From contig NZ_JBDKXB010000003.1 of NCBI RefSeq assembly GCF_041197575.1, positions 186,001 through 250,000 on the forward strand: 64,000 bases of DNA, read 5' to 3'. The notes under the pieces are model-generated. The model saw only the letters and a program-made list of their open reading frames with translations, was not told where the DNA came from and searched no databases. The position numbers and the translations under genes are program-made. This document shows, piece after piece, positions 15,656 to 24,350 of this stretch. The DNA comes from Thioalkalicoccus limnaeus (GTDB lineage: Bacteria > Pseudomonadota > Gammaproteobacteria > Chromatiales > Chromatiaceae). Every line of letters begins with the position of its first letter. Positions within the stretch are counted from its first letter, which is position 1.

Positions 15656-16630
15656 ATGGCGTCGAACCCCTTTGATAAGATGACCTCGGCTGGCGGCGTC
15701 TCGCGCCCCCCATCGGCCAGCGACCAGCTGGCCGACCGGGTGTTCCGCGCGGTCGCCTTTTCGTGCGCCGCGCTGATCATCGTCCTGCTTCTGTTCATCA
15801 TGTGGGAGCTCGGCGGTCTCGCGCTGCCGGCGATCTCGCAACACGGGCTCGGATTCATCACGGGCACGACCTGGAACGTCAGTCGTGCCGAGTTCGGCGT
15901 CCTGCCCGAGATCTGGGGCACCCTGTACAGCTCGCTGATCGCGCTGTTGCTCGGCGGTACCTTCGGCATCGGCATCGCGATCTTCCTGACCCAGGATTTC
16001 ATACACGCGCGGCTCGCGGCGGTCTTTCGAACCATCGTCGAGCTGCTCGCGGCGATCCCATCGGTCGTGTACGGCCTGTGGGGCATCTATGTCGTGATCC
16101 CGTTGTTGCGGCCCGCCGCCGAATGGCTGCATCAGCACTTGGGCTTCGTACCCTTGTTCGGTACCGACATGAGCGGTCCCGGCCTGGCCCCGGCCGCGCT
16201 GGTGCTGGCGATCATGATCCTGCCGACGGTGGCCGCGATCTCGGTCGATGCCTTTCGCCGCATCCCTTACAAGGTCAAGGAGGCCGCCTATGGGATGGGC
16301 ACGACGCGCTGGGAGGCGATCCTGAAGGTCATGCTGCCGACCGCGTCATCCGGTCTGCTGGCGGCGCTGGTCCTGGGCTTCGGGCGTGCGCTCGGCGAGA
16401 CGATGGCCTTGGCGATGCTGATCGGCAACAGCAATCAGATCAACCTGTCGCTGTTCGCGCCGGCCAACACCCTGGCCTCGCTGCTCGCGTCGAGCTTCCC
16501 CGAGGCCGGCCAGATCGAGGTTCAGGCCCTGATGTACGCGGCGGTCGTGCTGCTTGCGATCACCTTGATCGTCAACATCGTCGGCCTCGGGATACAGCAA
16601 TACACGGTACGGAAGTTCGAGGGCAAATGA
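15656..16630 (+). CDS. pstC: Phosphate ABC transporter permease PstC
   Basis: 324 residues from ATG 15656 (an in-frame TTG at 15635 is a weaker option). Six membrane helices are expected: one near residue 45, five after residue 100. The binding-protein-dependent permease loop (E-A-A-Y-G-M-G-T-T-R-W-E near residue 210) contacts PstB, and G-R-A-L-G-E-T-M-A follows. With PstA it forms the inner-membrane phosphate channel. Its stop overlaps the pstA start (ATGA at 16627-16630), implying translational coupling. Confidence 0.95.
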   Translation: MASNPFDKMTSAGGVSRPPSASDQLADRVFRAVAFSCAALIIVLLLFIMWELGGLALPAISQHGLGFITGTTWNVSRAEFGVLPEIWGTLYSSLIALLLGGTFGIGIAIFLTQDFIHARLAAVFRTIVELLAAIPSVVYGLWGIYVVIPLLRPAAEWLHQHLGFVPLFGTDMSGPGLAPAALVLAIMILPTVAAISVDAFRRIPYKVKEAAYGMGTTRWEAILKVMLPTASSGLLAALVLGFGRALGETMALAMLIGNSNQINLSLFAPANTLASLLASSFPEAGQIEVQALMYAAVVLLAITLIVNIVGLGIQQYTVRKFEGK

Positions 16631-17520
16631 TGATGTCAATCGACTTGACCACCTCCCCCGATGCGATGCCGCGGCCGCGCCTCGAGCGTCAGGCCTTCGA
16701 GTTGCGGGCGCTGACCAGCGGACTGCTGACGCTGCTGACTTGGACGATCGCGATCCTCGGTAGCATCCCGCTGTTCTCGGTCATCTTCATGCTGGTCAGC
16801 GAGGGTGGCGCGCGGCTGGACTGGCAGGCCCTGACCGCGTTGCCGCCAGCGGGCTTCGAGCTCGGCGGTGGCTTCGGCAACGCGATCGTCGGTACCCTGG
16901 TGATGGTTGGGATTGCAACCGCGATCAGTGTGCCCTTCGGTCTGCTCGCGGCCATCTACCTCGCGGTCCTCGGGCCGCACAGCCAAGTGGCCAATGTCGC
17001 GCGCTTCGTCGCCAAGACCTTGACCGGCTTCCCGTCGATCCTCGCCGGCGTCTTCGTGTACGGGGTCCTCGTGATCTCGTTCGGCTATTCGGCCCTGGCC
17101 GGTGGTGTCGCTTTGGCCGTGCTGATGCTGCCGACCGTGATCCTCGCGGCCGAGGAGGCGATGAAGCAGGTACCGACCCGGATGACCGATGCCGCCTACG
17201 GCATGGGCTGCACCCGCAGTCAGGTGATCTGGAAGGTGGTCCTGCCGACCGGCGTACCCGGGATCTTGACCGGCGTGATGCTGGCGGTGGCCGGGGCCGC
17301 CGGCGAGTCGGCGCCGCTGTTGTTCACCGCGCTCTTCAGCAACTACTACCTGTCCGAGCTGATGGAGCCGACGGCCTCGCTGTCGATCCTGATCTACAAC
17401 TTCTCGGCGATGCCTTTCCAGAATCAGATCGAGTTGGCCTGGGCGGCCTCTTTGGTGCTGGTCCTGATCGTCTTGGTCTTCAATATCCTGGCGCGTGTGA
17501 TCGGCCGACCAAAGGTGTAA
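16627..17520 (+). CDS. pstA: Phosphate ABC transporter permease PstA
   Basis: 297 residues starting at ATG 16627, overlapping pstC by 4 bp, with GAGGG upstream; two more in-frame ATGs follow directly. It has six predicted membrane helices, F-P-S-I-L-A-G-V-F between the second and third, and the permease loop D-A-A-Y-G-M-G-C-T-R-S-Q near residue 195 that couples to PstB. A-G-A-A-G-E-S-A-P-L is the usual PstA motif after that loop. It is the second half of the inner-membrane channel. pstB follows after 22 bp, completing a standard pstCAB order. Confidence 0.95.
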   Translation: MMMSIDLTTSPDAMPRPRLERQAFELRALTSGLLTLLTWTIAILGSIPLFSVIFMLVSEGGARLDWQALTALPPAGFELGGGFGNAIVGTLVMVGIATAISVPFGLLAAIYLAVLGPHSQVANVARFVAKTLTGFPSILAGVFVYGVLVISFGYSALAGGVALAVLMLPTVILAAEEAMKQVPTRMTDAAYGMGCTRSQVIWKVVLPTGVPGILTGVMLAVAGAAGESAPLLFTALFSNYYLSELMEPTASLSILIYNFSAMPFQNQIELAWAASLVLVLIVLVFNILARVIGRPKV

Positions 17521-17542
17521 TCCCCATCTCGAGGTACCCAGT

Positions 17543-18370
17543 ATGAGTGCAGCGGCCGAAGCCCTGGCAGACAACGCGGCGACCTTCACCCCGACCGGCG
17601 ACGCGGTCATCGACTGCGACCTGAAACGGGTCTTTTATGGTGACTTCCTCGCGGTGCGAAACAGTCATGTGCCGATCGAGAAGGGCAAGATCACCGGCTT
17701 CATCGGTCCGTCCGGCTGCGGCAAGAGCACCGTGCTGCGCAGCCTCAACCGCATGAACGACCTGATCCCGAGCTTTCGCTTCGAGGGCCACGTCAAGTAC
17801 CACGGTCAGGACGTCTACGGGAAGCGGGTCGACCCGGTGATCGTGCGGCGTTACATCGGCATGGTCTTTCAGCAACCCAACCCCTTTGCGATGAGCATCT
17901 ACGACAACGTCGCCTTTGGATTGCGGCTGAACCGTGTCAAGGGCAATCTGGATGAGCGCGTCCAGCGGGCGCTCGAGCGCGCGGCCCTCTGGAAAGAGGT
18001 CAAGGACAAGCTGAACAAGAGCGGGCTGTCCCTGTCCGGCGGTCAGCAGCAGCGGCTGTGCATCGCGCGAGCCATCGCCACCGAGCCCGATGTGCTGCTG
18101 ATGGACGAGCCCTGTTCGGCGCTCGATCCGATCGCCACGCGCCAGGTCGAGGAGCTGATGCTCGAACTGAAGGCGCGTTACACGGTGGCGCTGGTCACAC
18201 ACAACATGCAGCAGGCGATGCGTGTCGCCGACACCACGGCCTTCTTCGGCGTCGACATCTCGCAGGGCGGCCGCACCGGCTACCTGGTCGAGATGGGCGC
18301 GACGCGCCAGATCTTCGAGGATCCGCAACAGGAACTGACGCGCCAGTACGTCGCCGGCGAATTCAGTTGA
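17543..18370 (+). CDS. pstB: Phosphate ABC transporter ATPase PstB
   Basis: 275 residues. Walker A is G-P-S-G-C-G-K-S-T at 55-63, the ABC signature L-S-G-G-Q-Q-Q-R is near 163-170, and Walker B V-L-L-M-D-E-P near 183-189, followed by S-A-L-D. The N-terminal ~25 residues are longer than in E. coli PstB (257 residues). A homodimer drives phosphate import through PstCA. In E. coli and relatives phoU follows pstB; here the next gene is another pstS, and phoU does not occur anywhere in the window. Confidence 0.96.
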   Translation: MSAAAEALADNAATFTPTGDAVIDCDLKRVFYGDFLAVRNSHVPIEKGKITGFIGPSGCGKSTVLRSLNRMNDLIPSFRFEGHVKYHGQDVYGKRVDPVIVRRYIGMVFQQPNPFAMSIYDNVAFGLRLNRVKGNLDERVQRALERAALWKEVKDKLNKSGLSLSGGQQQRLCIARAIATEPDVLLMDEPCSALDPIATRQVEELMLELKARYTVALVTHNMQQAMRVADTTAFFGVDISQGGRTGYLVEMGATRQIFEDPQQELTRQYVAGEFS

Positions 18371-18437
18371 CCCGCCCCCGGCGCCCGCGGGCTGTCCGCT
18401 CCGCCGGCGTCCGCCAGTCGTTTCACGAGGACGGACC

Positions 18438-19502
18438 ATGACAAGTCTTTTTCGGGTCTTGCGCACCGCGGCGATGGTTGGGGTGTCGGTCGTTCTGGCC
18501 GCCTGCGGTGGCGACGCGCCCGACGGAAGCAGCGAGGCCGCGACCGGTGTGCGGCTCGCCGGCGCCGGCGCGACCTTCCCCGATCCCCTGTATCAGGAGT
18601 GGATCCGCCGCTATCGGGACCAGGCACCCGATGTCCGGATCCGCTATCAACCGGTCGGCAGCGGGGAAGGCGTCGCGCGCTTCCTGGCCGAGACGGTCGA
18701 TTTCGGCGGCAGCGATCGGGCGATGACCGACGCCGAGATGGCCCAGGTCGTGCGCGGGGCCAGGCTGATCCCGGCGACGGCCGGCATGGTGGTGCTGGCC
18801 TACAACCTCCCGGAGATCGACGGTGAGTTGCGGTTGCCGCGCGACGTCTATGTCGACATCTTCCTCGGCACCATCTGGCGCTGGGATGATCCACGAATCC
18901 AGGCGGCAAATCCGGACCTCGAGTTGCCCTCGAAGATGATTCAGACCGTGGTGCGGCGCGACGGCTCCGGGACCACCTACGCCTTCACGAATCATCTGAG
19001 CGCCGTCAGCGATGCATGGCGGTATGGCCCCGGCACTGGACAGTCCGTGCAATGGCCGGGTGGCGCGATGACCGGAAGCGGCAACGAGGGCGTGGCGCAG
19101 AAGATCAAGATCAGCCCGGGATCGATCGGGTACGTCGAGTATTACTTCGCCCGGCGCTTGGAGATGCCGATCGCGATGCTGGAGAACCGTGCTGGCCGGT
19201 TCGTGCGGCCGGACGCTGCGACCGGGCAGGCGGCGCTGGCCTCGGCGGCAGCCGCGGAGCTGCCGGACAATCTTCGGCTGTTCGTGCCGGATCCGTCGGG
19301 ATCCGATGACTATCCGATCGTCAGCCTCTCGTGGCTGCTCCTGTACGGCGAGTATCCGGATACCGAGGTGGGCGAGAGCCTCAAGGCGGCCGTGAACTGG
19401 GCCTTGGACCAGGGGCAGGAGATCGCCGAGGAAATGGGCTACATTCCGCTGCCCGAGGCGATCGCCGCGGCGGCCGTCGAGGCGGTGGCCAGCATCCGTT
19501 GA
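18438..19502 (+). CDS. pstS: PstS-family phosphate-binding lipoprotein
   Basis: 354 residues from ATG 18438. It begins with a lipoprotein signal: V-V-L-A-A-C at residues ~18-23, so the mature N-terminal Cys is lipid-anchored, unlike the three soluble paralogues. Binding loops are G-A-G-A-T-F-P-D-P-L-Y, G-S-G-E-G-V-A, F-G-G-S-D-R-A-M and R-D-G-S-G-T-T-Y. The changes F-P-D-P for F-P-A-P and R-R-D-G-S for R-x-D-S-S suggest a somewhat different site. It is 67 bp after pstB and probably the last transporter gene of the operon. Anchored PstS forms are usual in Gram-positives. Here the residue after Cys is Gly, not the Asp that retains lipoproteins in the inner membrane, so an outer-membrane location is possible. 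Confidence 0.9.
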   Translation: MTSLFRVLRTAAMVGVSVVLAACGGDAPDGSSEAATGVRLAGAGATFPDPLYQEWIRRYRDQAPDVRIRYQPVGSGEGVARFLAETVDFGGSDRAMTDAEMAQVVRGARLIPATAGMVVLAYNLPEIDGELRLPRDVYVDIFLGTIWRWDDPRIQAANPDLELPSKMIQTVVRRDGSGTTYAFTNHLSAVSDAWRYGPGTGQSVQWPGGAMTGSGNEGVAQKIKISPGSIGYVEYYFARRLEMPIAMLENRAGRFVRPDAATGQAALASAAAAELPDNLRLFVPDPSGSDDYPIVSLSWLLLYGEYPDTEVGESLKAAVNWALDQGQEIAEEMGYIPLPEAIAAAAVEAVASIR

Positions 19503-19595
19503 ATGACGCCGCGCCTCCAGGGAAGGATCGGCGCCGGCTCGCGTCCATCCCCTGACGGCTGCCCGGCGGGGGCGCTTGGGCGCGGCGCTGGACCG

Positions 19596-20240
19596 ATGCG
19601 TCTCGATCTCGCCGCGATCGACGCCGCGCTGCGCGCGGTCCAGGCCGATTTTGCGCGGCTCAGCCCGCACCTGGGCACGCCGCGCGACCCGATGACGGAC
19701 ATGGTCCGAGACCATCTGCTCGACGGCTATCGGCTCGTCGACGAGGCGCTGCGAACAGGGTTGGATCCGTTCGCGCCGGGCCATTCCCGGTGGCTGCTCG
19801 AACTCAATCGGCGGGTCCTGTGCGGCACGGATGCCACGCGGCGCCGCGAGTACGCCGAACACCTGCGCGCGACGGAGCGCCACTTCTACGACGGATCAGG
19901 TGGTGGGATCGGCGCGCTGATCGAGTGGCTGGCCCGCCATCGCGGCGCTGACATCTGGCAACGGGCCGCCGGGCTTTACATCCAGCTCTTGAGCCAACCT
20001 CAGCTCTTCCTCGAAGGCAATCACCGCACCGGTGTCCTAGTCGTGAGCTACCTGCTGGCGCGGGAGGGTCACCTACCGTTCGTGCTGTCGGTCGCAAACG
20101 CGCGTGTCTACTTCGACCTCTCGGCGCGGATCAAGCATCGGCGCCGCGACGGTCTCGCGCTGCTGGTCGCGGGGATCGGGATCCGGCGCCAACTCGTGCG
20201 GCTCCTGCGCGAGGAGTCGGCGGTCAGCCGCTCGGTGTAG
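19596..20240 (+). CDS. Fic-fold protein with a degenerate active-site motif
   Basis: 214 residues from ATG 19596; an upstream in-frame ATG at 19503 (touching the pstS stop) would add a 31-residue Gly/Pro/Arg-rich leader and is less likely. The helical core contains Q-L-F-L-E-G-N-H-R-T-G-V-L near residue 140, which aligns with the Fic motif H-P-F-x-[DE]-G-N-G-R-T-G-R. The catalytic His is Gln, the next Pro is Leu, the Gly after Asn is His and the final Arg is Val. Fic proteins transfer AMP or other phosphate groups to proteins; this one should be inactive for that chemistry and may bind nucleotides or a partner. It is the last gene of the pst operon, where phoU would be expected. Family membership is inferred from this single motif. 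Confidence 0.6.
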   Translation: MRLDLAAIDAALRAVQADFARLSPHLGTPRDPMTDMVRDHLLDGYRLVDEALRTGLDPFAPGHSRWLLELNRRVLCGTDATRRREYAEHLRATERHFYDGSGGGIGALIEWLARHRGADIWQRAAGLYIQLLSQPQLFLEGNHRTGVLVVSYLLAREGHLPFVLSVANARVYFDLSARIKHRRRDGLALLVAGIGIRRQLVRLLREESAVSRSV

Positions 20241-20431
20241 GCGCGCCGTTCGCCGGGCACGCGGCGGACCAGCATCGACCGTGCCGATGGCCCGGCGTCG
20301 TGCCGCGCGTTTCCGACCCGAAAAGAGTTGATCCTATTGAATATAGATGCGAATCTTGCACCCATCCTCGTGCAAGCGACGCTGGCGATGTGCGCGACCT
20401 GAACGGATCGACACACCGGAGGCCGAACCCC

Positions 20432-21049
20432 GTGTTGTCCATGCAAGCCCGGTATCAGCAACCCGAATCTCAACCAACCCATGACGACATCATCCACTTC
20501 TCCGGGGTGAGTTGGGATGACTACGAGCGCCTGCTCGTGATGCGCGGCGATCATTCCGCCCCGCGGATCGCCTACCTGGAAGGAGAAGTCGAGATCATGA
20601 GCCCGTCGCAGACCCACGAAGGCATCAAGTCCGTGATCGGCCGCCTGGTCGAGACCTATTGCCTGGAGCGTGACATCGTGTTTTCGACCTATGGCTCATG
20701 GACGCTCAAAGACAAGTCGCGCGAACGCGGCGCCGAGCCGGACGAGTGCTATGTCTTCGGGACCGAGGCGGCGGAGCGTCCGCATCTCGCCATCGAGGTC
20801 GTCTGGACCCAGGGTCGCCTCGACAAGCTCGAGATCTACCGCCAACTCGGCGTCGCCGAGGTCTGGTACTGGCGCCAGGGTCTCATCCAACCCTACCGTC
20901 TGCGCGGAGAGCGCTACGAGCCGACGAACGAGAGCCAGGTCTTGCCCGGATTGGATTTGGCGCTCCTGATGCGCTTCATCGACGAGCCGACCACCTCACA
21001 GGCGATCCGGGGCTATCGCGATGCGCTGCGGCGCGATCAAAGCGGCTGA
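20432..21049 (+). CDS. Uma2-family putative endonuclease (DUF820)
   Basis: 205 residues from a GTG at 20432, chosen because GGAGG sits 9 nt upstream; ATG 20441 is the alternative. The protein has the Uma2/DUF820 layout: Y-L-E-G-E-V-E-I-M-S-P-S near residue 45, E-P-D-E-C-Y-V-F-G near 105, then A-I-E-V-V-W-T and K-L-E-I-Y-R-Q-L-G-V-A-E-V-W-Y-W. The E-P-D, E-V and K residues match the PD-(D/E)XK nuclease core. These genes are abundant in cyanobacteria and some purple bacteria, often in many copies, and their biological role is not settled. It stands alone after the pst locus. Confidence 0.8.
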   Translation: MLSMQARYQQPESQPTHDDIIHFSGVSWDDYERLLVMRGDHSAPRIAYLEGEVEIMSPSQTHEGIKSVIGRLVETYCLERDIVFSTYGSWTLKDKSRERGAEPDECYVFGTEAAERPHLAIEVVWTQGRLDKLEIYRQLGVAEVWYWRQGLIQPYRLRGERYEPTNESQVLPGLDLALLMRFIDEPTTSQAIRGYRDALRRDQSG

Positions 21050-21484
21050 TGACCGAAAGCCTCATCGACAGTCGCCGCGAAAGCGACCGCCCCCTTGGGA
21101 TCATCGACTTGTCGTCGACCTCTTGGCCCATCCCAAGGGCCAGCGGACCGAGCTCAACGCGACGACCTCGGGAACCGATTCCCCGACCGACGTCGACGAG
21201 CGAGATCTTATCCAGCCTGACCTTGTGCCGCTAGTCGTCGCCATCCGGCGCCCTCGGATGTCGAGTGCGGCGCCATGTCTGCTGCGCGCTGACGGTCGTC
21301 TCGGCGCACTTCGCCTCCAAGGTCGATCGGCTGCTCGAGGTCACCCTGTCGCGCGAGTGTGGGGGCTGAACCCCCAGCCAGCGCACGCCCCGGTCTTGTA
21401 AACCGGGCGTGGAGGGACAATCCTGTTGCTCGGGCGGCTGGTCTGCTAGGGGGCAACAACTCGAACTTCGGGAGAGGCGGCGCG
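21050..21484. other. Intergenic region before aqpZ, no gene seen
   Basis: 435 bp. Frames here lack starts with ribosome sites and recognisable motifs. A palindrome-rich patch at 21350-21410 (GGGGGCTGAACCCCC, then CCCCGGT/ACCGGG) precedes aqpZ and may be a terminator or regulatory structure. The left half has mixed coding-like composition and may be decayed DNA. Confidence 0.4.
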
Positions 21485-22192
21485 ATGGTCATGAGCAAAC
21501 GATTGGCTGCCGAGTTTCTCGGCACCTTCTGGCTGGTACTCGGCGGCTGCGGCAGTGCTGTCCTGGCGGCCCATTTTGGTGGCGACGGGAATCCGCTCGG
21601 TATCGGTCTTCTCGGTGTGTCCTTGGCATTCGGGCTGACCGTTCTTACCATGGCTTACGCTGTTGGCCACATATCCGGCGGGCATTTCAATCCGGCTGTC
21701 AGTGTCGGGTTGTGGGCGGCGGGCCGGTTTCCCGGCAAGGACCTCGGACCCTATGTCCTCGTCCAAGTGCTGGGCGGGCTCGCCGCGGGCGCTGTGCTGT
21801 ATCTGATCGCCACCGGCGCCGCCGATGCGGAACTCGGTGGGTTTGCCAGCAACGGATACGGTGAACGCTCCCCTGGCGGCTACGGCATGGGTGCGGCGTT
21901 TCTGACCGAGGTGGTCATGACGCTGTTCTTCCTGGTGGTCATTCTAGGCGTCACGAGCAGAGCGGCGCCCGCCGGCTTTGCGCCGATCGCGATCGGACTG
22001 TGTCTGACGCTTATCCACCTCATCAGCATTCCCGTCACCAACACCTCGGTCAATCCAGCCAGGTCCACAGGGGTTGCGTTTTTCGCGGACGCCGGTGCCG
22101 TACCACAGCTTTGGCTGTTCTGGGTGGCTCCGATCATCGGTGCGCTCGTTGCTGGATTTCTGACACGCTGGCTGCAAAAGACCCCTGGCTGA
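21485..22192 (+). CDS. aqpZ: Aquaporin Z
   Basis: 235 residues from ATG 21485 (GGGAGAGG upstream; ATG 21491 is an alternative). It has six membrane helices and both half-helix motifs: N-P-A-V at 69-72 and N-P-A-R at 190-193. E. coli AqpZ has 231 residues, and the start M-S-K-R-L-A-A-E-F-L-G-T-F-W-L-V is characteristic of that subfamily. It is a tetrameric water channel of the inner membrane, used in rapid osmotic adjustment. The extended glycerol-facilitator loops are absent, which favours a water channel over GlpF. There is no operon partner. Confidence 0.94.
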   Translation: MVMSKRLAAEFLGTFWLVLGGCGSAVLAAHFGGDGNPLGIGLLGVSLAFGLTVLTMAYAVGHISGGHFNPAVSVGLWAAGRFPGKDLGPYVLVQVLGGLAAGAVLYLIATGAADAELGGFASNGYGERSPGGYGMGAAFLTEVVMTLFFLVVILGVTSRAAPAGFAPIAIGLCLTLIHLISIPVTNTSVNPARSTGVAFFADAGAVPQLWLFWVAPIIGALVAGFLTRWLQKTPG

Positions 22193-22765
22193 AGGGGCGG
22201 GGTCACCTCTCGGCGGTCCTGTCGAACACGTCCCAAAAGGTCGGCCGGACCGCCGATCGGCAGGCTCTGGATGGCCTACGGCGAGGTGGTCCGGTTGGTG
22301 CGTCCGGCCCGCCTAACGAGACGCTGATCTATTGGCCGGTCTGGCCAAAGATCAGTACCGAAGTCGAAAACGCGGTTTCCGACTTCCTTCATGTTCGATC
22401 GCGTATCGCGACTGATCATGTCGGGGCTTCTGCCCCGCACGGAAAGCGCTAATTGGTTCAGCGTATTCCTAGTGATTTTGGCCCTCATAGCGCCCATTTC
22501 ATTGGCAGGCTGCGTACCATGGTGTGGCGCTCTTGGACCCGATCGCGCGCGTTGGTGGAATGCGGGTCAGCTTGTCGACCTGGGCTTGATCGCATCGAGT
22601 TGGTGAGATCGCTTGGACAAGAGCGGTCAAGGATCTGGAGCGGTTGGTGGGGGAAAGAAGAAAGGGATCGGTTGTCCAACAGCCGTGGTCCGTTCCGTGC
22701 TCCGTATCACCTGGCTGTATTCTGGCTTCGTCATCCGTTTTCGCTCGCCTTGGGGGTAGGCACAC
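22193..22765. other. Intergenic region containing a palindromic repeat
   Basis: 573 bp between aqpZ and the DUF533 gene. A dispersed repeat covers 22314-22467 (separate entry). The remainder is lower in GC and has no convincing gene. A 71-codon frame at 22391-22606 has a hydrophobic segment and a lipobox-like L-A-G-C, but it starts inside the repeat and lacks a ribosome site. Confidence 0.45.
22314..22467 (+). repeat. Dispersed palindromic repeat, copy 1
   Basis: Contains the hairpin CTGATCTATTGGCC/GGCCAAAGATCAG (22324-22355, one mismatch) and GGGGC/GCCCC (22423-22436), followed by GCACGGAAAGCGCT and GGTTCAGCG. The same modules in the same order, on the opposite strand, make up 30143-30267. 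It is a REP/BIME-like non-coding element. Confidence 0.7.
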
Positions 22766-23590
22766 ATGAGTTTTGGAAACATCGTCGGGCAGTTGCTTCA
22801 GCAGGGTCTCGCGGGTCAGTCCCAAACCGATGCGCGCGTCGGTCAGAGTGTTCGAAACCTTTCGCAGGGTGGTCCTGGGGTCGAGCAGATTTTTGGCTCC
22901 GTCCAGTCAGTCCTTCGTGGCGGGGTGTCGGGCGGTCACAGCGGTCGAGCCGGTTCGCTCGCCGGCCTGGCCGAAGCGGCAAAGGGTTTTCTCGGCTCGA
23001 GCCAGGTGGGCGGGATGTCGGGCGCGCAGATCGGTGGCCTGGGTGCGCTCGCCGGAGCTCTTCTCGGTGGTGGCGGCGGTGCTGCACGAGGCGCCGTCGG
23101 CGGGGGCGCAATGGCTGTCCTGGGGACGCTCGCGCTGACCGCATTGCAGAACGCCGCTGCGAGTCGGTCCGGCGCATCCACTGCCCAGTTGGCGCCCCGA
23201 GCGCCATCGACGCAGGAGGTGGCGGCGGTGGCCAGCGACGATGGCGAACGCCTGGTGTTGCGGGCTATGATCGCCGCCGCCAAGGCGGATGGGCATATCG
23301 CACAGGACGAGATGCAGCGTATTCTCGGGCACCTGAAGGCTGATGAGGTCAGCGAAAGCGAACGCCGGTTCGTGCTCGATGAGATCAATAAGCCTCTCGA
23401 CGTCGCTGACATTGCCCGCGAGGTTCGAACGCCCGCACAAGCGGCGGAGGTCTACGCTGCGTCGCTGGTCGCGATCGACATCGATTCCGACGCCGAGCGC
23501 GAGTACCTGCGCAGCCTTTCCAGTGCCCTGGGCCTCGACCCTGGAGTGATCGCCTTCCTACACCAGACCACCGGTGCCCCGACCGTCTGA
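22766..23590 (+). CDS. DUF533 / TerB-like protein (YebE family)
   Basis: 274 residues; GGGGGTAGG precedes the ATG. The N-terminal ~120 residues are Gly/Ala/Gln-rich, with glycine runs (G-A-L-L-G-G-G-G-G-A) around a weakly hydrophobic stretch that might insert in a membrane. The C-terminal ~130 residues form a TerB-like helical domain: L-R-A-M-I-A-A-A-K-A-D-G-H-I near residue 170 and A-S-L-V-A-I-D-I-D-S-D-A-E-R-E-Y-L near 232, both with the acidic pattern of that fold. The family is often associated with the envelope and stress responses (E. coli YebE), without a known biochemical role. It has no operon partners. Confidence 0.82.
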   Translation: MSFGNIVGQLLQQGLAGQSQTDARVGQSVRNLSQGGPGVEQIFGSVQSVLRGGVSGGHSGRAGSLAGLAEAAKGFLGSSQVGGMSGAQIGGLGALAGALLGGGGGAARGAVGGGAMAVLGTLALTALQNAAASRSGASTAQLAPRAPSTQEVAAVASDDGERLVLRAMIAAAKADGHIAQDEMQRILGHLKADEVSESERRFVLDEINKPLDVADIAREVRTPAQAAEVYAASLVAIDIDSDAEREYLRSLSSALGLDPGVIAFLHQTTGAPTV

Positions 23591-24350
23591 TCAGCGCCTT
23601 GTAAGGGTCCAGCGGTTCGTGACCTACTTGATTCAGCACAGCGAACGGGCTGCACGCCGCGCGCATCGTCACGCGCGGCGCCGGTCCCCTGCCCGGATGG
23701 GACAACGGGAAAGACGCAAGAAGACCGAGCGCGGCAGGGAGACCGGTCCCGGACGATGGCCAGCTTGGCGATTCTTTTCGATTCCCGTCACTTATCGGGG
23801 AAGATCGCGGCCATCGCACCTTGTTCCGGTGGGAGAGGGGTCTGGAACCAATCGAAGCGTTTGCGCAGTCTTTCTCACTCGCCGACGATGACCAGCGTTG
23901 GGGGCTGGGCGGGTCGCATTGGACCTTGGCCGATATCCTCGACAAGGTCCCGGAATAGACACGCTGTTGGTGCCTGGTCCCTGGCTGGATCAGCGCGACC
24001 GGCAGTGCGCGAGCAACAGGGTATTGACCTGGTCGATGATGAATGCCCAGACCGCCGAAACGGCCAGCGTGGTCCGCTAGGGAAGACGGCAGAGGGATGG
24101 CCGGCAGTCATTTTCCCCTGAGCAGGCACTGGCCGGCGATCGGCTGCCACGAGGTGCCGGTCGGCGCGGGCGACGCGACGAATCGGCCTCCGCTTCCTGC
24201 GTGATGGGCCGCATCTCGATTAGAATTCGGGAGAATCGGGGCGCGATCCTCGTCTCTCGGGTGGCCCACCGTCGGGGTCCGACGATCGAGCCCGACACGC
24301 CAGCCGGTGCCCCGGTTGGTCTCGACCCCCGAACGCCACCGGGCACCACG
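23591..24350. other. Gene-poor region with a possible gene remnant
   Basis: 760 bp without an intact gene. A plus-strand frame runs from just after a TGA near 23627 to a TAG at 23956-23958 with no ATG. Its last ~60 codons look coding by composition and read R-W-E-R-G-L-E-P-I-E-A-F-A, then H-W-T-L-A-D-I-L-D-K-V-P-E, which may be the 3' end of a deleted gene. I do not recognise the family. The right part must contain the promoter of the large signalling gene; no clear hexamers are visible. Confidence 0.35.

Noticed and set aside
22391..22606. 71-codon lipoprotein-like frame with L-A-G-C
   Set aside because: Starts inside a palindromic repeat, has no ribosome site, and the region is not GC3-biased.
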